Origin: an uncultured Burkholderiales bacterium | Lineage (GTDB): Bacteria > Pseudomonadota > Gammaproteobacteria > Burkholderiales > Thiobacillaceae | Length of the DNA stretch: 8,719 nt | Assembly (NCBI GenBank): GCA_937925755.1 | Contig: CALAMX010000175.1 | Span: 1 to 8,719, forward strand | Direction: 5' to 3' | Shown: positions 1 to 6,812 of the stretch, piece after piece | Layout: every line of letters begins with the position of its first letter | Position numbering within the stretch: position 1 is the stretch's first letter | Program-made: the position numbers and the translations under genes | Notes under the pieces: generated by a model | The model's input: only the letters and a program-made list of their open reading frames with translations | What the model was told of the DNA's origin: nothing | Databases searched by the model: none

Positions 1-931
1 TCGCCACCCACAGCTTGAAGCCCCGGCCCTGGCGCTGGCAGAACACGGCGTCGTCGAAGTCGCGCGCATCCTCGCCGTCGATGGTGACCAAGGGAAGCTG
101 ACGCAAGTCCTCTCGGCCTTCCAGGTCTTTCTTGGTGACCCTTTTGGGATATTTCGCCGCCTGGGCCTGCGCCTTGTCGGAGAATACATGCGGCAGATCG
201 TGCTTTCTGAGCGCGATCTCGATCTCCATGCCGGGGTCGGTGTAATTGCCGAGAACCTCGATGATGCGTCCGGTCGCCGGGGTGTGCTTGGTGGGCTGGT
301 CGACGATCTCCACCATCACGACCTGACCCAGCTTGGCCTTCATCTCGGCCCCGGGCGGGATGAGGATGTCCTGGTTGATGCGCTTGTTTTCCGCAACCAC
401 CCATTGCACACCCTTCTCGGTGTAGAAGCGCCCGACCAAATGGTGATTGGCGCGCTCCAGCACCTCGACGATCTTGGCCTCCCGACGCCCGCGCCGGTCC
501 ACGCCATGCTCGCGCGCAAGCACCCGGTCGCCATGCAGCACGGCGTGCATCTCCTTCTCCGACAGGAACATGTCGCCCGAGCCGTCGTCGGGGATAAAGA
601 AGCCATAGCCGTCCGGATGCCCTTCCACGCGGCCGGCCTTGAGCTCGATCTTGTCCGGCAGACACAACGCCCCGCGGCGGTTGAACAGGATCTGGCCGTC
701 GCGCTGCATGGCACGCAGACGGTTGAGAAAGGGCTCCCACTCCTCCGCCTCCAGGCCCAACCGCTGGGCGAGTTCTTCCGGGGCGACCGGTTCGCCCGCC
801 TCCTGCAACAGCATCAAGATGAACTCACGGCTGGGCAGGGGCTGCCCGTATTTTTGGCGTTCGCGTTCCAGATAGGGGTCCTGCCAGCGTAAGGCCTTTT
901 GGCCACGGCGTGACGTTTTTCTCTTGCTCAA
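1..931 (-). CDS. rnr: Ribonuclease R, N-terminal part (runs off left edge)
   Basis: RNase R is a processive 3'-to-5' exoribonuclease that degrades structured RNA and takes part in mRNA and rRNA quality control. Read from 931 down, the frame stays open for 310 codons and opens LSKRKTSRRGQKALRWQDPY. The conserved PLPSREFIL (residues 31-39) leads into a winged-helix region at about 30-90. A cold-shock-type OB fold follows, with GRVEGHPDGYGFF and DDGSGDMFL near residues 100-125. The start of the catalytic RNB domain is VTIDGEDARDFDDAVFC at 282-298, whose aspartates 285, 291, 293 and 294 match the family's metal ligands. The family is usually about 750-850 residues, so more than half lies outside. 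I chose the TTG at 931-929 because no in-frame ATG or GTG precedes the conserved N-terminus; the ribosome site (GAGAAAG) is weak. The gene is divergent from the adjacent tRNA-Leu, and its leader must overlap that tRNA's promoter. Confidence 0.93.
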   Translation of the reverse strand, partial: MSKRKTSRRGQKALRWQDPYLERERQKYGQPLPSREFILMLLQEAGEPVAPEELAQRLGLEAEEWEPFLNRLRAMQRDGQILFNRRGALCLPDKIELKAGRVEGHPDGYGFFIPDDGSGDMFLSEKEMHAVLHGDRVLAREHGVDRRGRREAKIVEVLERANHHLVGRFYTEKGVQWVVAENKRINQDILIPPGAEMKAKLGQVVMVEIVDQPTKHTPATGRIIEVLGNYTDPGMEIEIALRKHDLPHVFSDKAQAQAAKYPKRVTKKDLEGREDLRQLPLVTIDGEDARDFDDAVFCQRQGRGFKLWVA

Positions 932-947
932 GGTGTGGTCTTTCTCG

Positions 948-977
948 TTGACACGTCCAGGGTGGGATCGATATAAT
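948..977 (+). promoter_or_regulatory. Sigma70-type promoter of tRNA-Leu
   Basis: A perfect -35 hexamer TTGACA (948-953) and a perfect -10 hexamer TATAAT (972-977) are separated by 18 bp. The expected transcription start is near 984-985, a few bases before the mature tRNA 5' end at 989. Such near-consensus promoters are typical of stable RNA genes. The -35 box lies only 16 bp from the TTG start codon of the divergent rnr gene. Confidence 0.85.
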
Positions 978-988
978 TTTCGGCTCTT

Positions 989-1075
989 GCCCAGGTGGCG
1001 GAATTGGTAGACGCACTAGGTTCAGGTCCTAGCGGGGGCAACTCCGTGGAGGTTCGAGTCCTCTCCTGGGCACCA
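989..1075 (+). tRNA. tRNA-Leu(CAG)
   Basis: This is an 87-nt class II tRNA. The acceptor stem pairs GCCCAGG (989-995) with CCTGGGC (1065-1071), followed by discriminator A1072 and an encoded CCA (1073-1075). The anticodon arm is CTAGG, loop TTCAGGT, CCTAG, giving anticodon CAG at 1023-1025, which reads CUG codons. The D-arm (GGCGGAATTGGTAGACGC) is typical of leucine tRNAs. A long variable arm (GCGGGGGCAACTCCGT) and a T-arm (GGAGGTTCGAGTCCTCTC) are also present. It has its own promoter upstream and its own terminator downstream, so it is probably a single-gene transcript. tRNA-Leu genes can serve as phage or island integration sites, but I see no duplicated 3' end in this window. Confidence 0.97.
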
Positions 1076-1381
1076 GGATGAAAAGCCGGCCTGGGTCCTT
1101 GCGCAGGCTGGCTTTTTTGTTGTCCGTGGGCGAGCATGCAGGCATCGGGATGGATTATACGCCTGAGGCCCCACTTCCCGACTTTTTTCCGCCGTTTTCC
1201 CCTCGTCTTCTTCGGGCAATTGCTGCCCGTCCTCAAGCGCCACGTCTAGGTCCTGACGGCCGGGGAGCGCGGGTTTGCGCCTGCGCTCCGGTTGTACCCG
1301 CTGACGGTACTGCGGCGTGCGCACGGCGCGGGCGATCGGGTTGCGGGGTCGGCGGGGCGGCCCGGAGATGCGCTTGGACAT
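1022..1381 (-). CDS. Small basic hypothetical protein (3' boundary doubtful)
   Basis: The open frame starts with ATG at 1381, only 2 nt after the TAA of the nitroreductase-like gene, suggesting it is the last gene of that operon. The first 36 residues are very basic (MSKRISGPPRRPRNPIARAV then RTPQYRQRVQPERRRK). They recall a group of short uncharacterised proteobacterial proteins with an 'RNPIAxAxRxPxYRxRV' opening; this is memory, not a search. Those proteins are usually about 50-80 residues, whereas this frame runs 119 codons. The last third crosses the terminator hairpin at 1081-1118 and the antisense strand of tRNA-Leu, ending only at 1022. The C-terminal peptide GEDSNLHGVAPART is the kind of artefact expected from reading a tRNA-Leu backwards. 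The N-terminal part is plausible as a gene. The tail is either non-functional read-through or a sign that the original stop was lost. No function can be assigned; an RNA- or ribosome-binding role would be a guess from charge alone. Confidence 0.42.
   Translation of the reverse strand: MSKRISGPPRRPRNPIARAVRTPQYRQRVQPERRRKPALPGRQDLDVALEDGQQLPEEDEGKTAEKSREVGPQAYNPSRCLHARPRTTKKPACARTQAGFSSWCPGEDSNLHGVAPART
1081..1118 (+). terminator. Rho-independent terminator after tRNA-Leu (potentially bidirectional)
   Basis: AAAAGCC-G-GCCTG (1081-1093) pairs with CAGGC-T-GGCTTTT (1104-1116), a 13-bp stem with one G-U pair and a 10-nt loop. Six T residues (1113-1118) end it on the plus strand. The stem's own A-run gives four T residues on the minus strand, so the same hairpin could also stop minus-strand transcription arriving from the sugar-nucleotide operon before it runs antisense into the tRNA. 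Confidence 0.88.
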
Positions 1382-1383
1382 GG

Positions 1384-2985
1384 TTAGACCCGCTCTCGGA
1401 ATGCCTCGGGATAGGGCGGCAGGGTGGTGAGGCGAGTGTCCTCCAGGGCACCGCCCACGGTGAAATGATAGACCACCTGCCAGCGGCCATCGCTCGCCAG
1501 ACCCAGCAGGCGGTGCACGGCGTCGTCGAAGAAGCAGCCGATACCGGTGCCGCGCAGACCTGCGGCCTCAGCCTCCAGGTAGAGCACCTGACCGATGAGG
1601 CCGGCCTCCCAATGACGTAGCCGATACCGCCAGGCAGCCGCGTCGATGCCCTCGAAATCCGCCAGCATGGCCACGGCGAAACAGGAATCGGCGGCGATCG
1701 CCTGGTGGCAGGATAGCGTCGCGGCAACGTCGCGCAGATCATGTGCTAGCAGGCAGTAGAGTGGCAGCGGCGCTGGCCCCGTCTTGACCCACAGCCAGTC
1801 GGGGCGCAGGGCAGCCTTGAATTCCGGCAAGGCTTGCGCATCGCGCAGCAGCAGGTAGAGGCCGGGTTCCATCCCCGCGACGCGGTGCACGAAAAAGACT
1901 ATATGCACCCGCGGGGCCCAGGCCCAGGCCGTCCAGGGCGGCACATGGTCAGCGGGCAGCAGGCGGGCGGCGATGTCGAAGAAGACCTCGGCCGGCAGGG
2001 TGGTCACCTTATCGAAGGCCTGGGCGCTGCGCCGTTGGCGGATGAGTGTCGCCAGTGGATGGTCGCGCATGGGCGGCCGCAGTGGTTGTGACGGCGCTGG
2101 CCCTGACGCCGCCTCTGCAAGATACGCGGGCAGGGCGGTGGCCTGAGCCACTTCCTCGAGCCCCGGCCATAGGCGGTGCTCGGCACTCAAGCGATTGGCC
2201 TGCCCGGCCCAGCGGGCCAAGGTCAGGGTCTCCGCCAAGTCGGCAGCCGTGTGTAAGTCAAGCGTCTCGCCCGCTTCGAGCATGAGCAGGCATTCCGGCA
2301 ACTCCGGCTCGGCATCGCCACGGTCGGCAGGTCGGTCCACCCCGAGCCATGTGGCGAGCACAGTCTCGCCGGGCCATGGCAACACACGGGTGTGCCAGCC
2401 CAGGACGGCGGCGGCGAAGCTGAACGCGCCAATGGCGTGGCCGGTGTCGAGCTGGCAGTACCGGAAGGCACGCAATCCATATTTCCAGGCCTCGCGCCAA
2501 ACGATGGAGGTGAGCCCCAGGACGGGCGAGAACACGGCGTCCTGCGGCAGCTCGGCGCGCTGCTCCAGCAGATGATCGCGGCTCAGGTAGTGATAGACCC
2601 CAGCCGGCAGCCCGGGCAGCGTGGGGGTGATGAGATAGCCCTCGGTCGGGTGCAGGTTGCCGCTGGAGGGGTTGCAGCGCAGAGCCCAGCGGCTGCCCTC
2701 ATAGGCCTTGCAGGCGGCAAGACCGAGAGCGAGTTCGAACAAGGCGCCGATGTGCTGGCGGTCCAAGGGCCGCGGTGGCGGCAGGCGTCCCGCACGCACC
2801 TCACTGTAGCGCGCATCCAGCCGGTCGCCAGCCAGCGGCATCAGGACCCTGGGGCAGCCCTCGTAGACGCGGAAAGGATCGGGCTGGTTGGCCCAGTCGA
2901 GAAAGCCAGGTCCCGGCGCATAGCGCTCCAGATGGTGTTTGCTGGCTTGGTGGTAGGCCAGCGTGTCGCGTCCCGGATCGCTCAC
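1384..2985 (-). CDS. Two-domain SagB/ThcOx-like nitroreductase-family oxidoreductase
   Basis: The product is 533 residues with two tandem FMN-type nitroreductase folds. Domain 1 contains SRWALRCNPSSGNLHPTEGY (98-117) and WKYGLRAFRYCQLDTGHA (167-184). Domain 2 starts near 310 with RQRRSAQAFD (316-325) and carries HWEAGLIGQVLYLEAEAAGL then RGTGIGCFFDD (458-488). The N-terminal YHQASKHHLERYAPGPGFLD (11-30) is characteristic of this subgroup. Relatives include SagB and ThcOx, the FMN oxidases that convert azolines to azoles in peptide natural products. Many stand-alone members have no known substrate, and no YcaO cyclodehydratase is visible here, so the substrate is unknown. The true start is GTG at 2985, not the longer open frame upstream, which is a shadow of manC. 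This GTG overlaps the manC stop as GTGA, implying translational coupling. No signal peptide or membrane segment is seen, so it is probably cytoplasmic. Confidence 0.85.
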   Translation of the reverse strand: MSDPGRDTLAYHQASKHHLERYAPGPGFLDWANQPDPFRVYEGCPRVLMPLAGDRLDARYSEVRAGRLPPPRPLDRQHIGALFELALGLAACKAYEGSRWALRCNPSSGNLHPTEGYLITPTLPGLPAGVYHYLSRDHLLEQRAELPQDAVFSPVLGLTSIVWREAWKYGLRAFRYCQLDTGHAIGAFSFAAAVLGWHTRVLPWPGETVLATWLGVDRPADRGDAEPELPECLLMLEAGETLDLHTAADLAETLTLARWAGQANRLSAEHRLWPGLEEVAQATALPAYLAEAASGPAPSQPLRPPMRDHPLATLIRQRRSAQAFDKVTTLPAEVFFDIAARLLPADHVPPWTAWAWAPRVHIVFFVHRVAGMEPGLYLLLRDAQALPEFKAALRPDWLWVKTGPAPLPLYCLLAHDLRDVAATLSCHQAIAADSCFAVAMLADFEGIDAAAWRYRLRHWEAGLIGQVLYLEAEAAGLRGTGIGCFFDDAVHRLLGLASDGRWQVVYHFTVGGALEDTRLTTLPPYPEAFRERV

Positions 2986-4397
2986 GTGCGGCGGTAGGCG
3001 TCCTCGAAGCGCACGATGTCGTCCTCGCCGAGATAGGGCCCGGACTGCACCTCGATCATGTGCAGAGGGATCTTGCCCGGGTTTTCCAGGCGATGGGTGG
3101 TTCCCAGCGGGATGTAGGTGGATTGGTTCTCGGTTAGCAGCTCCTCCTTGCCATCGCGGGTCACACGGGCGGTGCCAGTGACTACGATCCAATGCTCGGC
3201 GCGGTGGTGGTGCATCTGCAGCGACAGCTTCTCGCCCGGCTTGACCATGATGCGCTTGACCTTGAAGCGCTCGCCAGCGTCGATCCCTTCGTACCAGCCC
3301 CAGGGGCGGTAGACGCGGGTGTGGAAGGCATGTTCGCTGCGGTTGTTGGCCTTCAGGTGCTCGACCACATTTTTGACCGCCTGGGCGCGGTCGCGATGGG
3401 CAACCAGGACGGCATCGGCGGTCTCGACCACGATCAGGTCTTCCACCCCAAGCGCCGCCACCATGCGCGACTCGGCGCGCACATAGCAGTTGCGGGCGGC
3501 CTCCAGATAGACGTCGCCGCGGCTGACATTGCCATTGACGTCCTTGTCGGCCACCCGCCATAGCGCGGACCAGGCGCCGATGTCGCTCCACCCCATCTCG
3601 GCGGGGACGACGACGGCGCTGTCCGTGTGCTCCATGACCGCATAGTCGATGGAGTCGGCTGGGCAGGACTCGAAGGCGGCGCGATCGAGGCGGTGGAAGT
3701 CGAGGTCCTCCCGGCCCAAGTCCAGGGCCTGGGCACAAGCGTCTCGAAGTTCGGGGCGTAACCGCCGGACCTCGTCCAAAAAGCGCTGGGCGGGGAACAG
3801 GAACATGCCGCTGTTCCAGTAATAGTCGCCGCTGGCGAGGAAGGACTCGGCGGTGGCCAGGTCCGGCTTCTCGACGAAGCGGGCCACATGCCGCGCGCTC
3901 GTGCCAGGCAGTGGCTCGCCGCGCTGGATGTAGCCATAACCGGTCTGCGGCGAATCGGGCACGATGCCAAAGGTGACCAGATAGCCACTTGCAGCGGCCC
4001 TGAGCCCCTCGCCGATGGCAGCGTGGAAGGCTGGCACGTCTTGGATCAGATGATCGGCCGGCAAGAGCAACATGACGGCGTCGGGATCGCGTCGGGTAAG
4101 CATCAGCGCGGCCACCGTGGCGGCCGGTGCGGTGTTGCGTCCTACCGGCTCGAGATAGATGGCCAGGGGAGTGACCCCGATCTCGCGCATCTGCTCGGCG
4201 ACGAGAAAGCGATGTTCCTCATTGCAGACGATCAGCGGCGCAGCCAGATCGGCGAGTCCGCGCAGGCGCAGCACCGTCTCCTGCAGCAGGGTGAGCTCGG
4301 AGGCGAGCGGCAGCAACTGCTTGGGGAGGGCTGCACGTGACAGAGGCCAGAGCCGGGTGCCGGAGCCACCGGAGAGGATGACGGGGTAGAGGGTCAT
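2982..4397 (-). CDS. manC: Mannose-1-phosphate guanylyltransferase / mannose-6-phosphate isomerase
   Basis: This bifunctional cytoplasmic enzyme isomerises fructose-6-phosphate to mannose-6-phosphate and joins mannose-1-phosphate to GTP, giving GDP-mannose. It is 471 residues, the usual length for AlgA/ManC/CpsB-type proteins. The N-terminal nucleotidyltransferase shows ILSGGSGTRLWPLSR (7-21) with PKQ (25-27), EPVGRNTAPA (83-92), LPADH (112-116) and FVEKP (174-178). The C-terminal cupin isomerase domain has KPGEKLSLQMHHHRAEHWIV (386-405), with the metal-binding histidines, and IPLGTTHRLEN (429-439). The ATG at 4397 gives the canonical MTLYPVILSGG start; the ribosome site is weak (GCGGACGA). 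It begins 28 nt after the rfbD stop and overlaps the downstream nitroreductase-like gene by GTGA. A separate phosphomannomutase is needed and is not in the window. AlgA would be an alternative name, but nothing here points to alginate. Confidence 0.95.
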   Translation of the reverse strand: MTLYPVILSGGSGTRLWPLSRAALPKQLLPLASELTLLQETVLRLRGLADLAAPLIVCNEEHRFLVAEQMREIGVTPLAIYLEPVGRNTAPAATVAALMLTRRDPDAVMLLLPADHLIQDVPAFHAAIGEGLRAAASGYLVTFGIVPDSPQTGYGYIQRGEPLPGTSARHVARFVEKPDLATAESFLASGDYYWNSGMFLFPAQRFLDEVRRLRPELRDACAQALDLGREDLDFHRLDRAAFESCPADSIDYAVMEHTDSAVVVPAEMGWSDIGAWSALWRVADKDVNGNVSRGDVYLEAARNCYVRAESRMVAALGVEDLIVVETADAVLVAHRDRAQAVKNVVEHLKANNRSEHAFHTRVYRPWGWYEGIDAGERFKVKRIMVKPGEKLSLQMHHHRAEHWIVVTGTARVTRDGKEELLTENQSTYIPLGTTHRLENPGKIPLHMIEVQSGPYLGEDDIVRFEDAYRRT

Positions 4398-4425
4398 GAG
4401 TCGTCCGCTGTCGTTTCGTGAGGGC

Positions 4426-5295
4426 CTAGTCCACCTGCATGCACAGCTCCAGTGCCTCGCGCCAGTGCGGCAGGCGGAGGCCGAAGGTGCGTTCGAGTTT
4501 ACCGTTGTCCATCCGCGAGTTGGCGGGACGTTGCGCCGGGGTGGGATACTCACTGGAGGGGATGGGAATGAGCCGTGTACCCAGCCCTTCCAGCTCGGCG
4601 ATCGCCTGGGCAAAACCATACCAGGAAGTCTCGCCCGCGCAGGTCAGGTGATAGGTCCCCCAGGGTTCGGGCCGGTCCGCACCGCGCGCGGGCGACAGAC
4701 ACTGCGTCAGGATCAGGGCCGTGGCCTCGGCGATCAGCCGCGACCAGGTGGGGGCGCCGATCTGGTCATCGACGATTCTGAGTTCCTCTCGCTCGCGCAT
4801 CAGCCGCTGCATGGTCAGTAGAAAGTTGTGGCCGCGCGTACCATACACCCAGCTCGTGCGCAGGATCAGGTGGCGAACGCCGCTCGCGCGGATGGCCTGT
4901 TCGCCCTCCCACTTGGTGGTGCCGTAGACGTTGAGGGGATGGGGCGTGTCGTCCTCGAGGTAGGTCCCGGGCTTGGCGCCATCGAAGACATAGTCGGTCG
5001 AGTAGTGCACCAGGATGGCGCCGCAGTGCTTGGCCTCTTCCGCCAGTATGCCCGGCGCCACGGCGTTGATCGCCCGTGCCTGCTCGGCCTCGTTCTCAGC
5101 GCGGTCCACCGCGGTATAGGCCGCAGGGTTGACGATCACTTGCGGTGAGAGCGCGCGGACCTTGGCACGGATGGCGACGGGGTCGGCCAGATCGAGCGCC
5201 TCACGGTCCACCGCCGTGACCTGGCCCAAGGTGGCCAGGGTGCGCCTGAGTTCCCAGCCGACTTGACCCTCGACCCCGGTGAGCAGGATGTTCAC
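4426..5295 (-). CDS. rfbD: dTDP-4-dehydrorhamnose reductase
   Basis: RfbD (RmlD) performs the last step of dTDP-L-rhamnose synthesis, the NAD(P)H-dependent reduction of dTDP-6-deoxy-L-lyxo-4-hexulose. The 289-residue product is an extended short-chain dehydrogenase of normal length. Visible motifs are the Rossmann glycine loop LTGVEGQVGWEL (5-16), NPAAYTAVDRAE (56-67), STDYVFDG (99-106), the catalytic YGTTK (124-128), RTSWVYG (146-152) and the C-terminal RPANSRMDNGKL (256-267). I chose the GTG at 5295. It follows a strong ribosome site (GGAGG, placed within the end of rfbC) and gives the family-typical 'xNILLTG' start. An in-frame upstream ATG at 5316 would add seven residues and lies inside rfbC. 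GTG overlaps the rfbC stop as GTGA. Confidence 0.95.
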   Translation of the reverse strand: MNILLTGVEGQVGWELRRTLATLGQVTAVDREALDLADPVAIRAKVRALSPQVIVNPAAYTAVDRAENEAEQARAINAVAPGILAEEAKHCGAILVHYSTDYVFDGAKPGTYLEDDTPHPLNVYGTTKWEGEQAIRASGVRHLILRTSWVYGTRGHNFLLTMQRLMREREELRIVDDQIGAPTWSRLIAEATALILTQCLSPARGADRPEPWGTYHLTCAGETSWYGFAQAIAELEGLGTRLIPIPSSEYPTPAQRPANSRMDNGKLERTFGLRLPHWREALELCMQVD

Positions 5296-5834
5296 GGATA
5301 GACCTCCGCCTCGCACAACAGACGCCCTTGCCGGTCCTTGGCCGACAAAATCGGTTCACCCACAAGCGGCCAGGCAATGCCGATGTCCGGGTCGTCCCAG
5401 CGAATACAGCGCTCATGTTCGGGCGCGTAGTCGTCGGTCGTCTTGTAGAGGAAGTCGGCCATCTCGGACAGCACCAGAAAACCGTGCGCAAATCCCGGCG
5501 GGATCCACAGCATGCGGTGGTTGTCCTCGCTCAGTTCCACCCCCTCCCAGCGGCCGAAACTTGGGGATGAGCGCCGCAAGTCCACCGCCACGTCGTACAC
5601 CGCGCCGCGTGTGACCCGCACCAGCTTGCCCTGGGGCTGCTGGATTTGGTAGTGCAAACCGCGCAGCACACCGCGTACCGAGCGCGAGTGGTTGTCCTGC
5701 ACGAAGTCGGTGGGCAGGCCCAACTCGGCGAAACGGCGGCGGTTGTAGCTTTCCATGAAGAAACCCCGTGCGTCCCTGAAGACCTTGGGTTCCAGGATCA
5801 GCACTCCGGGTAGAGTGGTCGGCACGACGTTCAT
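5292..5834 (-). CDS. rfbC: dTDP-4-dehydrorhamnose 3,5-epimerase
   Basis: RfbC (RmlC) epimerises C3 and C5 of dTDP-4-dehydro-6-deoxy-D-glucose, the third step to dTDP-L-rhamnose. The 180-residue cupin is full length. Family features are FRDARGFFMESY (19-30), QDNHSRSVRGVLRGLHYQ (46-63) with the probable catalytic His61, RVTRGAVYDVAVDLR (73-87), WIPPGFAHGFLVLSE (110-124), LYKTTDDYAPEHE (129-141) with Tyr130, and Asp167 in LSAKDRQG. The ATG at 5834 gives the conserved 'PGVLILEPKVF' N-terminus. Oddly, it has no Shine-Dalgarno; the bases immediately before ATG are CAATCCTCCT, closer to the complement of one. It lies 63 nt after the rfbA stop and its own stop overlaps the rfbD start. Confidence 0.96.
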   Translation of the reverse strand: MNVVPTTLPGVLILEPKVFRDARGFFMESYNRRRFAELGLPTDFVQDNHSRSVRGVLRGLHYQIQQPQGKLVRVTRGAVYDVAVDLRRSSPSFGRWEGVELSEDNHRMLWIPPGFAHGFLVLSEMADFLYKTTDDYAPEHERCIRWDDPDIGIAWPLVGEPILSAKDRQGRLLCEAEVYP

Positions 5835-5897
5835 AGGAGGATTGCTTGGCGTTTCGGCAGGGTCCTGGGTTCGCGCCGTTGCCGGGTGGTTGTCGCT

Positions 5898-6812
5898 TCA
5901 GAACACCCGCTCTTCGAGCATGGCGAGTAGATATTGTCCATAGGCGTTTTTCTTGAGCGGCTCAGCCAGGCGCTCGACCTGTTCGGCGCTGATATAGCCC
6001 TGGCGGTAGGCGATCTCTTCCGGGCAGGCGATCTTCAGCCCCTGGCGCTTTTCGATCGTCTCGATGAACAGCGAGGCCTCGAGCAAGGAGGCATGCGTTC
6101 CGGTGTCGAGCCAAGCATGTCCGCGCCCCATGAGTGTGACGTTGAGCTCTCCCCAGTCGAGGTATTGGCGATTGACGTCGGTGATCTCCAGCTCGCCGCG
6201 GGGGGAGGGTTTGAGCGAACGGGCGATGTCCACCACTCGGTTGTCGTAGAAGTAGAGCCCGGTCACGGCATAGCGTGAACGCGGCCGGGCCGGCTTTTCT
6301 TCGATGCTGATCGCGCGGCCCGCCGCATCGAACTCGACCACGCCGTAGCGCTCGGGGTCGTGTACCGGATAGGCAAAGACGGTGGCACCCCGCTCGCGCG
6401 CGGCGGCGGCCTGAAGATCACGTCCGAGATCATGGCCGTAGAAGACGTTGTCTCCCAAGATCAAGGCGCAGGGGTCCGTGCCGATGAAGTTGGCACCGAT
6501 GATGAAGGCCTGCGCGAGTCCCTCGGGCGCCGGCTGGATGGCGTAGTAAAAGGATAGCCCCCACTGGCTGCCGTCGCCCAGGAGCTGCTCGAAGCGCGGG
6601 GTGTCCTGCGGCGTGGAGATGACCAGGATGTCACGGATGCCCGCCAGCATCAGGGTGGAAAGCGGGTAGTAGATCATCGGTTTGTCATATACCGGCAAAA
6701 GCTGCTTGGACACCGCCAGGGTGGCAGGATAGAGCCGAGTGCCGGATCCGCCGGCGAGAATAATACCTTTCCGGCAGGGGCGTTTTTCTCGCATGAACGG
6801 CTCTGCACCCAT
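5898..6812 (-). CDS. rfbA: Glucose-1-phosphate thymidylyltransferase
   Basis: RfbA (RmlA) couples dTTP and glucose-1-phosphate to dTDP-glucose, the first and usually feedback-regulated step to dTDP-L-rhamnose. The product is 304 residues. Motifs are KGIILAGGSGTRLYP (15-29), SKQLLPVYDKPMIYYPLSTL (35-54), ILGDNVFYGHDL (118-129), VVEFDAAGRAISIEEKP (158-174), GELEITDVNRQYL (206-218) and WLDTGTH (234-240). The ATG at 6812 is preceded by purine-rich AAAGGATGGGAAAAGACG. A second in-frame ATG at 6794 (MREKRPCRKG) would give a start closer in length to enterobacterial RmlA. I keep the first because its upstream purines are better, but this is not decisive. It is the first gene of the compact operon, separated from rfbB by the transporter gene and two intergenic regions. 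Confidence 0.95.
   Translation of the reverse strand: MGAEPFMREKRPCRKGIILAGGSGTRLYPATLAVSKQLLPVYDKPMIYYPLSTLMLAGIRDILVISTPQDTPRFEQLLGDGSQWGLSFYYAIQPAPEGLAQAFIIGANFIGTDPCALILGDNVFYGHDLGRDLQAAAARERGATVFAYPVHDPERYGVVEFDAAGRAISIEEKPARPRSRYAVTGLYFYDNRVVDIARSLKPSPRGELEITDVNRQYLDWGELNVTLMGRGHAWLDTGTHASLLEASLFIETIEKRQGLKIACPEEIAYRQGYISAEQVERLAEPLKKNAYGQYLLAMLEERVF

Noticed and set aside
188..892. 234-codon plus-strand open frame opposite rnr
   Set aside because: It is an antisense shadow of a well-supported RNase R frame, common in GC-rich DNA, and has no recognisable domain.
1065..1119. tRNA-Leu 3' end as an integration attachment site
   Set aside because: No repeat of the tRNA 3' end and no integrase gene occur in the window, and a terminator follows directly.
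1150..1185. Minus-strand TATAAT at 1159-1154 as the rnr promoter
   Set aside because: There is no acceptable -35 at 16-18 bp, and the strong hairpin at 1081-1118 would lie between it and rnr.
2986..3738. Long in-frame N-terminal extension of the nitroreductase-like ORF (784 residues in all), looking like a fusion protein
   Set aside because: This part is a shadow frame of manC, with low-complexity Arg/Pro/Gly-rich translation. The family-typical N-terminus begins at the GTG at 2985.
4398..4619. N-terminal extension of manC
   Set aside because: These codons lie inside rfbD in another frame, and the canonical nucleotidyltransferase start MTLYPVILSGG is at 4397.
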